Shown here: in pieces, positions 14,442 to 23,876 of the stretch
Layout: every line of letters starts with the position of its first letter
Position numbering within the stretch: the first letter of the stretch is position 1
Assembly (NCBI GenBank): GCA_035547425.1
Contig: DASZUU010000036.1
Coordinates: 62,001 to 126,000 of the forward strand
Direction: 5' to 3'
Origin: Alloacidobacterium sp035547425
GTDB taxonomy: Bacteria > Acidobacteriota > Terriglobia > Terriglobales > Acidobacteriaceae
Length of the DNA: 64,000 nucleotides
Notes under the pieces: model-generated
Databases searched by the model: none
What the model saw: only the letters and a program-made list of their open reading frames with translations
Told to the model about the DNA's origin: nothing
Position numbers and translations under genes: made by a program

Positions 14442-15914
14442 ATGGATCAATCTGTGGGCACAACGCGGGAAACCGCAAGGCTGCTGGTGGTGAGCCGAGA
14501 CGCAATTCTTTTGCGTCAGATTGCATCTTTGGAGCAGGAAAGCTCCTGGCAATTGGAACATGTCTCGAGCATTTGGGAAGCGATGGAGCGTGTTCAGTAT
14601 GCGGTTGCGCCAACAATGCTTTTGCTGGACATGCCTGCGGGAGATTCCGATGGATTGCATTCTGTTCGCTGGCTAAGGCGATTTCGACCCGGTTTGCCGA
14701 TCGTTCTTGTCGGTTATCCGGAAGATAGCGGCAAGAGAGAAGAAGCTATCTGCATGGGGGCGTGGGATTACCTTGTGAGGCCGTTTGCCGAGCATCAGCT
14801 GGCGCAGGCAATCCATCATCATCTGTCGCAGCAAGGTGAAATCGACGAAGCGTACATAACAAGTGAAGATATTGAACCTGTAAGCGAAGAAAGTTTTTTT
14901 ATCGGCATCAGCCCGGTAATGCGCAAGATACGAGGACAAGTTGCGTTGCTGGCGCAGGCGGGGGTTCCGGTTCTGATTCTTGGCGAGCGCGGAAGCGGTA
15001 AGCAAACTGTGGCGCGGCTGATGCATCAGTCATCGGTCCGCTCCGGATTTGAGTTTGCGAAAGTAAACTGCGCTGCGCTTCCTCCTGATCTGCTGGAACG
15101 CGAGCTTTTTGGCTGCGGGCGCAATCAGAATGGACTGCACGAAAGAGCAGGGAAGCTGGAGATATGCGAAAAAGGCACGGTGCTGCTGAGCGAGATTACA
15201 GAACTTCCTATGGAACTGCAAGTGAATCTCGTACAGGTATTGCAGAGCAAGCACTTCATGCGTCCTGGAACCTCTGTTCCGGTAAGTGTCGATGTGCGCG
15301 TATTGGCTTCGAGCACTGCGAATCTGGAGCGCGCAGTCAGCGAGAAAAAACTGCGCGAGGATCTTTACTATCGCTTGAGCGCGTATACCATTCATGTGCC
15401 ACCACTGCGCGAACGTAAAGAGGAGCTGCCATTACTGCTGCGATATTTCATGCATCAGCTTGCACGCTACTACGGTCTTTCATCGCGCGATTTTTCTGCC
15501 GCGGTTGTCGCTGCATGCCAGGCGCATTCATGGCCCGGTAATCTGCGAGAACTGGAGGGCTTTGTAAAACGCTATCTGGTGGTGGGGGAGCAAGCGCTCG
15601 CGTTTGAAAATATTCGGCCTGAGATTCATGGCCAGAACGCACATGTGGCGGGATATCGTAGCGGGCATTTTGCTGAAGGCGAGAATCTCTCGCGCAATGG
15701 GAATAAGCAAAGCGCACTCAACACGCTTGGCCAAAGCGTAAAGCTTGCTGAACAGAATGCTATTGCGGCGGCGCTTGAAAAGACGGGATGGAACAGAAAA
15801 GCCGCAGCGCGATTACTCAAGGTAAGCTACCGGACTCTCTTATACAAGATTGAGCAGTACCAGATGAAGGCGCCGAATGCCGTACCGGCAAATCATATGG
15901 AGCTTAAAAGTTAA
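14442..15914 (+). CDS. AAA+ response regulator of the sigma-54 activator family lacking GAFTGA
   Basis: A 490-residue protein with receiver, AAA+ and Fis-type DNA-binding domains. The receiver keeps an acceptor-like Asp (PTMLLLDMPAG). Walker A reads GERGSGKQT. The GAFTGA loop that contacts sigma-54 is missing: after ELFG comes CGRNQNGLHERAG. Walker B is altered, LLSEI in place of the usual FLDEI, while the arginine-finger region REDLYYRLS is kept. The C-terminal helix-turn-helix (AALEKTGWNRKAAARLLKVSYRTL) is intact. It probably binds DNA and regulates the exopolysaccharide locus without opening sigma-54 promoters. It sits between the antiterminator and the export genes. Confidence 0.88.
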   Translation: MDQSVGTTRETARLLVVSRDAILLRQIASLEQESSWQLEHVSSIWEAMERVQYAVAPTMLLLDMPAGDSDGLHSVRWLRRFRPGLPIVLVGYPEDSGKREEAICMGAWDYLVRPFAEHQLAQAIHHHLSQQGEIDEAYITSEDIEPVSEESFFIGISPVMRKIRGQVALLAQAGVPVLILGERGSGKQTVARLMHQSSVRSGFEFAKVNCAALPPDLLERELFGCGRNQNGLHERAGKLEICEKGTVLLSEITELPMELQVNLVQVLQSKHFMRPGTSVPVSVDVRVLASSTANLERAVSEKKLREDLYYRLSAYTIHVPPLRERKEELPLLLRYFMHQLARYYGLSSRDFSAAVVAACQAHSWPGNLRELEGFVKRYLVVGEQALAFENIRPEIHGQNAHVAGYRSGHFAEGENLSRNGNKQSALNTLGQSVKLAEQNAIAAALEKTGWNRKAAARLLKVSYRTLLYKIEQYQMKAPNAVPANHMELKS

Positions 15915-15994
15915 TTACTGCTGCAGAGTAGGACGCTGTAACGTTTTTTTCGCAAGCAACAGGCCTGCACGCACATGGCCATGGGTATGTGGTT

Positions 15995-16645
15995 ATGAAA
16001 AAAGTTTTCCAATCATTCTTAGTAGCGAGTTTCGCAGCCCTGATATTTGCAGGAACGGTATATGGGCAGGCTCCAAGCGTGACACATGGAAACAGTCAGT
16101 TAGCCAAAGGGGTAGATGCAGCCGCGCAACCTTTAGGCGCGGGCAATAAACCGCATAACGATAGCTTTGTTATCGGCAATGACGATATGTTGTCTATCAA
16201 TGTCTGGAAGGAGCCGGATATTACGCGCTCTATTCCTGTGCGCTCGGATGGAAAGATATCGCTTCCATTGGTAGGCGAAGTACAGGCGGCAGGGCGTACT
16301 CCTTTACAGCTTGAAACTGAGATCACGGCCAGATTACGCGCTTATATTGCTGCACCTGAGGTCACGGTTATGGTGCAACAAATTAACAGCGAAAAGTTCA
16401 ATATTCTAGGTCAGGTTGTAAAGCCGGGAGCTTATTCGTTGACAAGCGGTACTACTGTTCTGGACGCAATTGCCACTTCCGGCGGCTTTCGGGATTTTGC
16501 CAAAAAAAAGGACATCTATGTGCTGCGGCAAGGACCGAATGGAGAAGTATCGCGCCTGGCCTTTAACTATAGCGATGTTATTAAGGGCAAACATGCGGAA
16601 GAAAATATTGCTTTAAAGCCCCGAGACACGGTAGTTGTACCTTGA
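15995..16645 (+). CDS. Polysaccharide export protein (Wza-like)
   Basis: About 216 residues from the ATG at 15995; an in-frame GTG at 15989 would add two. A signal peptide (MKKVFQSFLVASFAALIFAG) precedes a Poly_export domain: FVIGNDDMLSINVWKEPDIT, RSDGKISLPLVGEVQAAG, then a SLBB domain, FNILGQVVKPGAYSL. No lipobox Cys is visible, unlike E. coli Wza, and it lacks the long C-terminal helix, so the outer-membrane pore is probably the following beta-barrel protein. It is the first of five export and assembly genes in a row. Confidence 0.9.
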   Translation: MKKVFQSFLVASFAALIFAGTVYGQAPSVTHGNSQLAKGVDAAAQPLGAGNKPHNDSFVIGNDDMLSINVWKEPDITRSIPVRSDGKISLPLVGEVQAAGRTPLQLETEITARLRAYIAAPEVTVMVQQINSEKFNILGQVVKPGAYSLTSGTTVLDAIATSGGFRDFAKKKDIYVLRQGPNGEVSRLAFNYSDVIKGKHAEENIALKPRDTVVVP

Positions 16646-16654
16646 GAATCAGTC

Positions 16655-18004
16655 ATGCTTGCGCAAATTTGCTTTAGCCTTACCGTGCTCATGGTGACAA
16701 CCCCGTTCTGGGGACAGGAATATGCGCCGCATAGTGCTGTCGATGAATTGATGATGCGGACACCACCGCCTGTGAGCAATGCTGCTTATCCGGTCACGAT
16801 TGGCAGTGATGTGCGCTCTAATTATTTGCACGCTGGAGTTGGATTCAGCACTGCATATGACGACAATGTTTTAGCGGGAACAGACACTCAGCCTGTGGGT
16901 GACGTTAGCTATTCTATTTTCCCTACGATTTCATTCGACCAAACGACCCCACGCTTACACCAAACACTTATGTATAGTCCTGGATTTACCTTCTATCAGC
17001 GCACCGGTGAACGAAATGAGGAAGATCAGGCTTTCGGCTGGGATTTGCAGTATAGACTAAGCCCCCATATCAAGATGACGCTGGAAGATAACTTTCGTAA
17101 AAGCTCAAATGTGTTTAACCAGTCCGGAGTTTTTATGAATGGGAGCGTGTCGGGCTCTGCACAATCGCCGTTTGTTTCTGTCATAGCGCCTATAGCAGAT
17201 CAATTAAGCAATAACGCAAATACTGAATTGACATATCAGTTTGCCAGAAACAGCATGGTAGGCGGATCGGGAACATTTAATAATCTGCACTATCCTAAAC
17301 CTAGCGAAGTGTCTGGTTTATCAAACTCGGATACCAGAGGCGGGTCGGTGTTTTATAGCCAACGCATGTCGCTGAATCAATATATAGGAGCGACCTACCA
17401 ATATTCGTTTAATTCCAGCGCATTGCCGAATGTTCCAAGCCTGATGCAGCTTGCGGTGAACAGCGAAACGCAGACACATGGGCTTCTGCTCTTCTATACG
17501 GTTTATTTAGGACCGTCAGTATCTTTTTCGGTATCGGGCGGGCCGCAACATTATAACGTTTCGCAGTCATCCTATCCCGATATCTCTGCCTGGAAGCCGG
17601 CGATATCAGCAAGCATGGGTTGGCAGGCGCAGCGAGTGAGTGTAGCGGGTAGCTATTCACGCATCGTGTCGGGCGGAGGAGGACTTGTGGGAGCCTATCA
17701 CGCTGATAATGCGAATGGAACGGTGCAATGGGCATTAGCGCGCAATTGGTTATTAGGCTCTGGCATAAATTACGCGAATATGGAGAATGTAAATCGCTCT
17801 GTTTCCCAGACATATCCAGGCGGCAATTTAATTTCCGGCACAGTTAAGTTGTCTCATTTTGTAAGCACGCGTCTAAGTATGGATCTGACGTACGTCTATT
17901 TACACCAGAGCTACAACAATATTCCAGTAGTGGCTATAGCACCAAATACAAACCGTGTCGTCATGTCGATATCGTATCGATTTACCAGGCCGCTAGGAAG
18001 ATAG
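16655..18004 (+). CDS. Outer-membrane beta-barrel protein of the exopolysaccharide export set
   Basis: A 449-residue protein with an N-terminal signal-like segment (MLAQICFSLTVLMVTTPFWGQ). The rest alternates short polar and aromatic strands, such as YLHAGVGFSTAYDDN, YSIFPTISFDQT and DLQYRLSPHIKMTLEDNF, and ends in RVVMSISYRF shortly before the C-terminus, as expected for a barrel. It is only 9 bp after the Wza-like gene and 2 bp before the Wzz-like gene. The likely role is an outer-membrane channel or anchor for polymer secretion, as in other exopolysaccharide loci with a lipobox-free export protein. The exact family cannot be named from sequence alone. Confidence 0.75.
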   Translation: MLAQICFSLTVLMVTTPFWGQEYAPHSAVDELMMRTPPPVSNAAYPVTIGSDVRSNYLHAGVGFSTAYDDNVLAGTDTQPVGDVSYSIFPTISFDQTTPRLHQTLMYSPGFTFYQRTGERNEEDQAFGWDLQYRLSPHIKMTLEDNFRKSSNVFNQSGVFMNGSVSGSAQSPFVSVIAPIADQLSNNANTELTYQFARNSMVGGSGTFNNLHYPKPSEVSGLSNSDTRGGSVFYSQRMSLNQYIGATYQYSFNSSALPNVPSLMQLAVNSETQTHGLLLFYTVYLGPSVSFSVSGGPQHYNVSQSSYPDISAWKPAISASMGWQAQRVSVAGSYSRIVSGGGGLVGAYHADNANGTVQWALARNWLLGSGINYANMENVNRSVSQTYPGGNLISGTVKLSHFVSTRLSMDLTYVYLHQSYNNIPVVAIAPNTNRVVMSISYRFTRPLGR

Positions 18005-18006
18005 CT

Positions 18007-19617
18007 ATGTCCGAAATTGTTGAAGAAGAGAAACAGGCTTCGTTCGATATTCATCGCTACATAGGGATTGTTCATCGTCGCCATATGCAGTTTTTAATCC
18101 CTTTGCTTGTGGGATGGCTTCTGGTGTGGGGAGCGAGTTGGCTGTTGCCGGTGCGATATAAATCCGGCACCTTAATTCTTGTACAACAGCCAACAATGCC
18201 TAAGGACTATGTTGTTCCTAATGTAAACGACAATCTTCAGGATCGGTTGCAAAGTATATCCCAGCAAATTCTAAGTAGAACTCGTCTGATGTTGATTATT
18301 AATCAGCTCAATTTGTATAACGATGGCCATAAAAAGATGTCAGACGAAGAAAAAGTTGCGCGAATGCGTAAGGACATAGACATCGAGCTGGTTAGGGACA
18401 CGCGAGAAAACGAAATTACTGCTTTCAATATTTATTATTCGGCCTTAAATCCAAAGGTGGCCCAGCAAGTTACTGGAGAACTTAGCAAGCTATTTATTAA
18501 CGCCAACCTTGAAGTGCGGCAGCAAGAGTCTGAAGGTACAACTAAGTTTTTAGAGGGGCAGTTGGAAAACGCACGTCAAAGCCTGGCTGAGCAGGAATCA
18601 AAAATTCGTGCATTCAAAGGCGAACATATCGGAGAACTGCCTTCTCAACAGGCAAGCAATCTGCAGATTTTATCGGGCTTGCAATCGCAATTGGTGAACG
18701 AGCAAGATGCCCTCAACACTGCACATCAGCAAAAAGTATATTTACAAACGTTAATAAACCAATATCGATCATTTCAATCGACCGGTAAAAATTCTGATGG
18801 ATCTCCGGCCAGGTTGCAGACTGTAGAACAGCAACTCGATAAGCTGAAGGCTCAGCTTGCTGAACTTAGCTCGCATTATACGGATAGCTATCCGGACATT
18901 CGTAACCTTAAGATAGAGATCGCAAAGATGGAAAAAATAAGAAGCGATCTGATCGCCGATATATCCAACCGTTCTAAAGAGAATGGTCCAATTGATGAGG
19001 CATCGGTCCTACACAATGCGGGTGATCTAACGCAGAACTCATCGTTGCTACAATTGCAGAGTCAATTGCAGGCAAATCAATCTGAAATTAAAAATCGAGA
19101 GCAGTCGGTAGCGAGCTTAAAGGCCAAAATTGGAGACTATCAAAGTCGTCTTAACCAGGAGCCTGTAACAGAACAGCAAATGGCTGACTTGACTCGCGGC
19201 TATGATCAATCGAAAGCAAACTTCGACGATCTCTTGAAGAAAAAAAATCAGTCGCAGATGGCGACCAGTATGGAATTGTTGCAGCAAGGCGAACGTTTCA
19301 GCGTTCTTGACCCTCCGAGCCTTCCGCTGAAGCCTGACTTTCCCAACCGTACTAAGTTTTGCGTAATGGGGGTTGGTCTGGGACTGATTTTCGGGATTGT
19401 AGTAGCCGGTGCATTTGAATTTATGGATGATCGCATGTACAGCGATAAGGAAATTAAGAAAATGCTGCCTGCGCTGATGATTGCAGAGATTCCGGCGATT
19501 ACGACTCCTGCCGATCAATTAGGGGAAAAAAGAAGAATTATTCTTGGATGGGGAACAGCTGTTGTTGTGCTGATGATTCTTCTTGCTGGTTCTGCTTTTA
19601 ACTATCTTCACAGCTAA
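18007..19617 (+). CDS. Chain-length determinant / polysaccharide co-polymerase (Wzz/GumC type)
   Basis: A 536-residue inner-membrane protein. Residues 10-45 contain the first membrane segment (FLIPLLVGWLLVWGASWLLP), followed by a long periplasmic coiled-coil region (about 120-440) and a second membrane segment near 455-475 (VMGVGLGLIFGIVVAGAFEF), preceded by the usual proline-rich PPSLPLKPDFPN. A further hydrophobic helix lies at the C-terminus. There is no ATPase domain; the kinase is encoded separately by the gene at 20586. It controls polymer length and links polymerisation to export. Confidence 0.92.
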   Translation: MSEIVEEEKQASFDIHRYIGIVHRRHMQFLIPLLVGWLLVWGASWLLPVRYKSGTLILVQQPTMPKDYVVPNVNDNLQDRLQSISQQILSRTRLMLIINQLNLYNDGHKKMSDEEKVARMRKDIDIELVRDTRENEITAFNIYYSALNPKVAQQVTGELSKLFINANLEVRQQESEGTTKFLEGQLENARQSLAEQESKIRAFKGEHIGELPSQQASNLQILSGLQSQLVNEQDALNTAHQQKVYLQTLINQYRSFQSTGKNSDGSPARLQTVEQQLDKLKAQLAELSSHYTDSYPDIRNLKIEIAKMEKIRSDLIADISNRSKENGPIDEASVLHNAGDLTQNSSLLQLQSQLQANQSEIKNREQSVASLKAKIGDYQSRLNQEPVTEQQMADLTRGYDQSKANFDDLLKKKNQSQMATSMELLQQGERFSVLDPPSLPLKPDFPNRTKFCVMGVGLGLIFGIVVAGAFEFMDDRMYSDKEIKKMLPALMIAEIPAITTPADQLGEKRRIILGWGTAVVVLMILLAGSAFNYLHS

Positions 19618-19631
19618 ACAATAGCAATCCT

Positions 19632-20582
19632 ATGTATAGGGCCTATTTCAATCTTACGCAGAATCCTTTTGATCTAACGCCGGACCCAACGTTTCTCTTC
19701 GCTACTAAAAAGCATAACGAGGCGCTATCTGCGCTCTACTATGGAATCAGGTATCGCAAAGGATTTGTGGTTGTCACGGGTGAAGTGGGCACGGGAAAGA
19801 CCCTGTTGTTACGCTGTTTGCTTCAACTTTTTCAGCATAGCAGCGATGTTACTTACGCATATATTTTCAATAGCTTATTATCGCCGTCCGAGTTTTTACA
19901 ATATGCTGTCGCGGACCTTGGTCTGCAGTCTTCCGGCAAAAATAAGAGCGAATTGTTACTTGAGTTGAGCAGGTTTTTGATTTCTCGTAACGCCGAAAAA
20001 CATACTTCTATTCTCATCGTAGACGAAGCGCATCATCTTTCAGCAGAGGTGCTGGAAGAGATACGTCTTCTTACAAATCTGGAAACTGCTAACGAAAAGC
20101 TATTGCAAGTAGTTTTATTAGGGCAGCCGGAACTGGATGAAAAGTTGGATTCTGTTGGGCTGCGTCAGCTTAAACAGCGAATTGCATTACGAGCCAGGCT
20201 CGAGCCATTAAGTGAAAATGAAGTGGGTGGTTATATTCGGCGCCGGTTACAAGTAGCGGGAAATGATCAAGAGTTTGAATCACTATTTCCGGATCAAACG
20301 ATAACTGCGATCTATCGATATTCTAATGGCTTGCCGCGTATCGTCAACACTCTTTGCGAAGGCGCGCTTATTCATGCCTATGCGAAGGAAACGCGCGTTA
20401 TTACCTCATATATGGTCGAAGCTGTAGCGCGGGATCTACGCATGACTGGGTCAAATGACATGATGTTATTGATGCCACACGATGATTGCGAAGCTGATTC
20501 TCAGAGATCAACACATGCACTTCTCGAGCTGTACTCAGGAGATGCTGCAAACGGCATGCTTGAAGCACTACAAGGTGAATAA
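19632..20582 (+). CDS. ExeA/GspA-like AAA ATPase
   Basis: A 316-residue ATPase. It opens YFNLTQNPFDLTPDPTFLF, the hallmark of the ExeA-like family, then Walker A GEVGTGKT (about residue 51), Walker B ILIVDEAHHL, and sensor regions including GQPELDEKLDSVGLRQLKQRI. No membrane helix or peptidoglycan-binding domain follows. Such ATPases occur regularly between Wzz-like and kinase genes in exopolysaccharide loci (also those linked to exosortase systems), where they may help assemble the export machine. Spacing is 14 bp from the previous gene and 3 bp to the next. Confidence 0.9.
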   Translation: MYRAYFNLTQNPFDLTPDPTFLFATKKHNEALSALYYGIRYRKGFVVVTGEVGTGKTLLLRCLLQLFQHSSDVTYAYIFNSLLSPSEFLQYAVADLGLQSSGKNKSELLLELSRFLISRNAEKHTSILIVDEAHHLSAEVLEEIRLLTNLETANEKLLQVVLLGQPELDEKLDSVGLRQLKQRIALRARLEPLSENEVGGYIRRRLQVAGNDQEFESLFPDQTITAIYRYSNGLPRIVNTLCEGALIHAYAKETRVITSYMVEAVARDLRMTGSNDMMLLMPHDDCEADSQRSTHALLELYSGDAANGMLEALQGE

Positions 20583-20585
20583 ACT

Positions 20586-21509
20586 GTGAGCCTAATATTC
20601 GAAGCATTACAACGATCGCAAGGCTTGCACCCAGACAAAGATGTTTGGGAGGCTACCGAGTTGTTGAGAGACGTAGAGAGTAGAGCCTGTTTAGATGAAT
20701 CAGGCAAAGCCTACTCTCCTAAAGAGACTGCTACGAACCGTGTTATCGAGGATGTACAGCAAGAGTCTGACGTCAAACTCAACTTTTTAAATGCTGCTGT
20801 ATCGGTAGAGCCCAAGATCTCTTCAGAAAGTCATTTAGTTTGTTTTAAGAATGATGAAAGTCTGGCAGTAGAAAATTTTCGCTTCCTTGGGGTGAAACTC
20901 AGGCATTTACGCCGTGAAAGACCTCTGAAGAAGCTACTGATTACAAGCACAATACCGGGCGAGGGGAAAAGCACTGTAGCTACAAACTTAGCCGGCGTGC
21001 TGGCTAAAAGAGGTCAACAAAAGACCTTGTTGCTAGAGGGAGATGTCAGGCGCCCGTCTGTATTTTCAATGTTCGGCATCGACAGGCATCCAGGCTTGTG
21101 CGAATGGCTGGAAGGACGACAGCGTAAGGCCGGCAATGTTTATCGTATCGAAGGAACAGATCTATGGGTCTTGCCGGCGGGCAAGCCTTCAGGTAACCCT
21201 ACAGAGCTATTGCAATCTCCAAGGCTCGCAATCTTAATGGAGCAATTGTCAGTTATCTTTGATTGGATCATTATTGATTCACCTCCGGTGCTGCCACTGG
21301 CGGATACAAGTGTATGGATGCGCATGGCTGATGGCGTTCTCTTGGTAGTGCGCCAGGGTGTGACCCAGAAAGCGGAGCTGCAACGCGGCATCGATGCTAT
21401 TGATTCAGAAAAAATAATAGGCACTTTGCTGAATGCATCTCAAGAGTCTATCCATGCTTCGCATTATTACTATTACAAGCAAGACGGCGTAGATGATAGA
21501 GCGGATTGA
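20586..21509 (+). CDS. BY-type tyrosine kinase (CpsD/CapB-like)
   Basis: A 307-residue cytoplasmic kinase starting with GTG. Walker A is STIPGEGKST, Walker A' is LLLEGDVRRPS and Walker B is IIIDSPP, with VLPAGKPSGNPTELL between them, all typical of bacterial tyrosine kinases. The C-terminus has four tyrosines in a row (SHYYYYKQDG), the probable autophosphorylation cluster. About 100 N-terminal residues precede the kinase core. It would act with the Wzz-like protein at 18007 to cycle polymerisation and export. No gene for a matching phosphatase is seen in the window. Confidence 0.93.
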   Translation: MSLIFEALQRSQGLHPDKDVWEATELLRDVESRACLDESGKAYSPKETATNRVIEDVQQESDVKLNFLNAAVSVEPKISSESHLVCFKNDESLAVENFRFLGVKLRHLRRERPLKKLLITSTIPGEGKSTVATNLAGVLAKRGQQKTLLLEGDVRRPSVFSMFGIDRHPGLCEWLEGRQRKAGNVYRIEGTDLWVLPAGKPSGNPTELLQSPRLAILMEQLSVIFDWIIIDSPPVLPLADTSVWMRMADGVLLVVRQGVTQKAELQRGIDAIDSEKIIGTLLNASQESIHASHYYYYKQDGVDDRAD

Positions 21510-21651
21510 GAGTTCATCGCAATTCTGATTTGTTTTGCCAGCGACTTATAAATAGCCCTTGTAAAAAGTTTGGGTTATCAATGTTTGACAGGCCAATCTG
21601 TCTGCAAGTGGGCCATTGTAACTACTGAATACACGAACAGGAGAAGGTAAA

Positions 21652-22794
21652 GTGACTTTACTGGACTCTATCGATGAAGCCACAATGCGCTCGCTTCTTT
21701 CCGACAAGAAACGCGATCATAGTTCAATAAGTGAAGAGGCATTTCGCAAAATGCTCGCTGTCGAACGCAAGCGTACGGAACGTTCTGGAAGTCCATTTTT
21801 ACTATTGCTTTTAGATGTTGGAAGGCAGCATAATCTCAGCCGAAACGAGCGTATTCTGGAGAAAATTATGACAACGCTTGTTTCCAATATTCGAGAAACA
21901 GATGTCATCGGTTGGTACCAGGATCAAGTTGTTATCGGAATATTGTTTACAGGCCTGATTGGCGATGACAGGAATGAAATACTTAATACCATCCTTGTAA
22001 GGGTAAGCAGATCGTTAAAAAATGCTCTATCGCTGGATCAGTTCAATCAACTTAGTATCTCATTTCACTTTTTTCCCGACGAATGGGATCACGAAAAACC
22101 TGGTAGACCTAGTGATGAGACCTTATATCCAGAAGACTCTAGTACAATAAATAGCTCCAGGCGATATGTGATTACTAAGCGGGTTATGGATATCGTCGGA
22201 AGTATTATAGCTATACTTTCATGTTTGCCGTTGTTCGTCATAATTGCTCTCGTTATCAAGTTGACATCAAAAGGCCCGATACTCTTTAGACAACAAAGAG
22301 TAGGCCAATACGGGAAGTGTTTTTCATTTTTAAAATTTAGATCGATGTATGTAGATAACAATCCAGCTGAACATAGAGAATATGTTGCCCGGCTGATTGC
22401 CGGCCATGCTGAAGCAAATACATCATCTCAAAGCGGTGCGACTGTATTTAAACTCATTGGCGATAAGCGAATAACGCGTATCGGAAGAATCATAAGAAAA
22501 ACCAGCCTTGATGAGATTCCACAGTTTATAAATGTTTTGCGCGGAGATATGTCGTTAGTTGGTCCCCGTCCTGCAATTCCATATGAGGTTGCCGCCTATA
22601 AAACCTGGCACCGTCGCCGCGTGTTGAATGTAAAGCCTGGAATTACGGGACTTTGGCAAGTTAATGGAAGAAACCGAATTAAATTTGATGATATGGTTCG
22701 GCTGGATATTCAATATGCTAAGCTGCACTCTCCGTGGCTGGATCTCAAAATTATGATGCGTACTCCTGCAGCCATAGTTAAAGGCGCTTATTAG
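21652..22794 (+). CDS. Initiating sugar-phosphate transferase fused to a GGDEF-like domain
   Basis: A 380-residue protein from a GTG start with AGGAG upstream. The C-terminal half (about 165-380) is a bacterial sugar transferase: TKRVMDIVGS, a hydrophobic hairpin, KGPILFRQQRVGQ, then RKTSLDEIPQFINVLRGDMS and LVGPRP. It would move a sugar phosphate from a UDP-sugar to undecaprenyl phosphate and start the repeat unit. The N-terminal half (about 25-135) resembles a degenerate GGDEF fold (LAVERKRTERSGSPFLLLLLD, DVIGWYQDQVVIGIL), with no GGDEF signature, in place of the usual membrane helices. A regulatory, perhaps nucleotide-sensing, role is an inference. Confidence 0.88.
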   Translation: MTLLDSIDEATMRSLLSDKKRDHSSISEEAFRKMLAVERKRTERSGSPFLLLLLDVGRQHNLSRNERILEKIMTTLVSNIRETDVIGWYQDQVVIGILFTGLIGDDRNEILNTILVRVSRSLKNALSLDQFNQLSISFHFFPDEWDHEKPGRPSDETLYPEDSSTINSSRRYVITKRVMDIVGSIIAILSCLPLFVIIALVIKLTSKGPILFRQQRVGQYGKCFSFLKFRSMYVDNNPAEHREYVARLIAGHAEANTSSQSGATVFKLIGDKRITRIGRIIRKTSLDEIPQFINVLRGDMSLVGPRPAIPYEVAAYKTWHRRRVLNVKPGITGLWQVNGRNRIKFDDMVRLDIQYAKLHSPWLDLKIMMRTPAAIVKGAY

Positions 22795-22877
22795 CAACTA
22801 AGTTAGTAGTCGTACCCTCCCAAACAATTCCTGATGTGCCCCAACAATCAGAAAAACTATAAAGGCGGTAATAAATC

Positions 22878-23876
22878 GTGAACTTTGGCGTTATAGGATT
22901 TGGATATTGGGGCCCAAATGTTGTTAGAAATTTAGCAACTCTTGAAGAATCGCAAGTCATATCAATCGCGGAAATGAGCGCGACTGCAAGGCAGCGAGCT
23001 CAACGAAGCTATCCAGATATCCATGTGACTCCCGATGCAATGGAAGTCATCCGATCTCCCAAGATAGATGCCATCGCGATTGTCACTCCTGTGTGGACGC
23101 ATTACGAGTTAGCCAAGACGGCACTCGAAAATGGAAAACATGTATTCGTAGAAAAGCCATTCACCAGCAATTCTGCACAGGGTGAAGAATTGATCTGCCT
23201 TGCCCAAAAGAAAAACTTGAAAATTATGGTGGATCATACGTTTCTTTTTACAGGAGCGGTAAAAAAAATCCATCAACTTCTTGATGAAGGAACATTGGGG
23301 AAGCTCTATTATTACGACTCCACCCGCGTGAACCTTGGGCTTTTTCAGCATGACATCAATGTGCTATGGGACCTTGCCCCTCATGATCTATCGATTATGG
23401 ACTACTTGATACAAGCAAGCCCAGAGGCGATTGTAGCTTCAGGACAAAAGCATCTGAATAGCCATGAAGATGTAGCTTATATGACACTTTATTTTCCCGA
23501 AAAGCTGATAGCACATATTAATGTGAATTGGTTATCTCCTGTGAAGATAAGAACAACTCTTCTCGGAGGGGAAAAACGCATGGTTGTGTGGAATGACCTA
23601 GAGGCAGACGAAAAGATAAGAGTCTATGACAAGGGCGTGAACATTACCACACGAGAAGGGGTCTACGACCTATTAGTAAGTTATCGTTCTGGAGATATGT
23701 GGGCGCCACATCTTGAACAAGTTGAAGCTTTGCGCCAGGAGTTATCGTATTTTGTTGATTGTGTATCTTCGAACAGCACTCCATTCAATGATGGACGTGC
23801 CGGGTTACGAGTGGTTAAGATGCTCGAAGCTGCCAGCGAGTCATTAAGTAAGAAAGGATCATTAGTTTATCTATGA
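22878..23876 (+). CDS. Gfo/Idh/MocA oxidoreductase, WbpB/WlbA-like
   Basis: A 332-residue NAD-dependent sugar dehydrogenase starting with GTG. The N-terminal Rossmann fold shows FGVIGFGYWGPNVVRN, followed by IVTPVWTHYELAKTALENGKHV and the catalytic EKP in FVEKPF. Together with the next two genes it matches the WbpB-WbpD-WbpE set, which oxidises C3 of UDP-GlcNAcA, transfers an amino group, and acetylates it to give UDP-2,3-diacetamido-glucuronic acid. The UDP-GlcNAc 6-dehydrogenase (WbpA) is not in the window. It overlaps the acetyltransferase gene by 4 bp. Confidence 0.87.
   Translation: MNFGVIGFGYWGPNVVRNLATLEESQVISIAEMSATARQRAQRSYPDIHVTPDAMEVIRSPKIDAIAIVTPVWTHYELAKTALENGKHVFVEKPFTSNSAQGEELICLAQKKNLKIMVDHTFLFTGAVKKIHQLLDEGTLGKLYYYDSTRVNLGLFQHDINVLWDLAPHDLSIMDYLIQASPEAIVASGQKHLNSHEDVAYMTLYFPEKLIAHINVNWLSPVKIRTTLLGGEKRMVVWNDLEADEKIRVYDKGVNITTREGVYDLLVSYRSGDMWAPHLEQVEALRQELSYFVDCVSSNSTPFNDGRAGLRVVKMLEAASESLSKKGSLVYL

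Noticed and set aside
19632..20582. An exosortase/PEP-CTERM (XrtA) system, suggested by the ExeA-like ATPase beside Wzz and kinase genes
   Set aside because: No exosortase membrane protein or PEP-CTERM substrate was found in the window.
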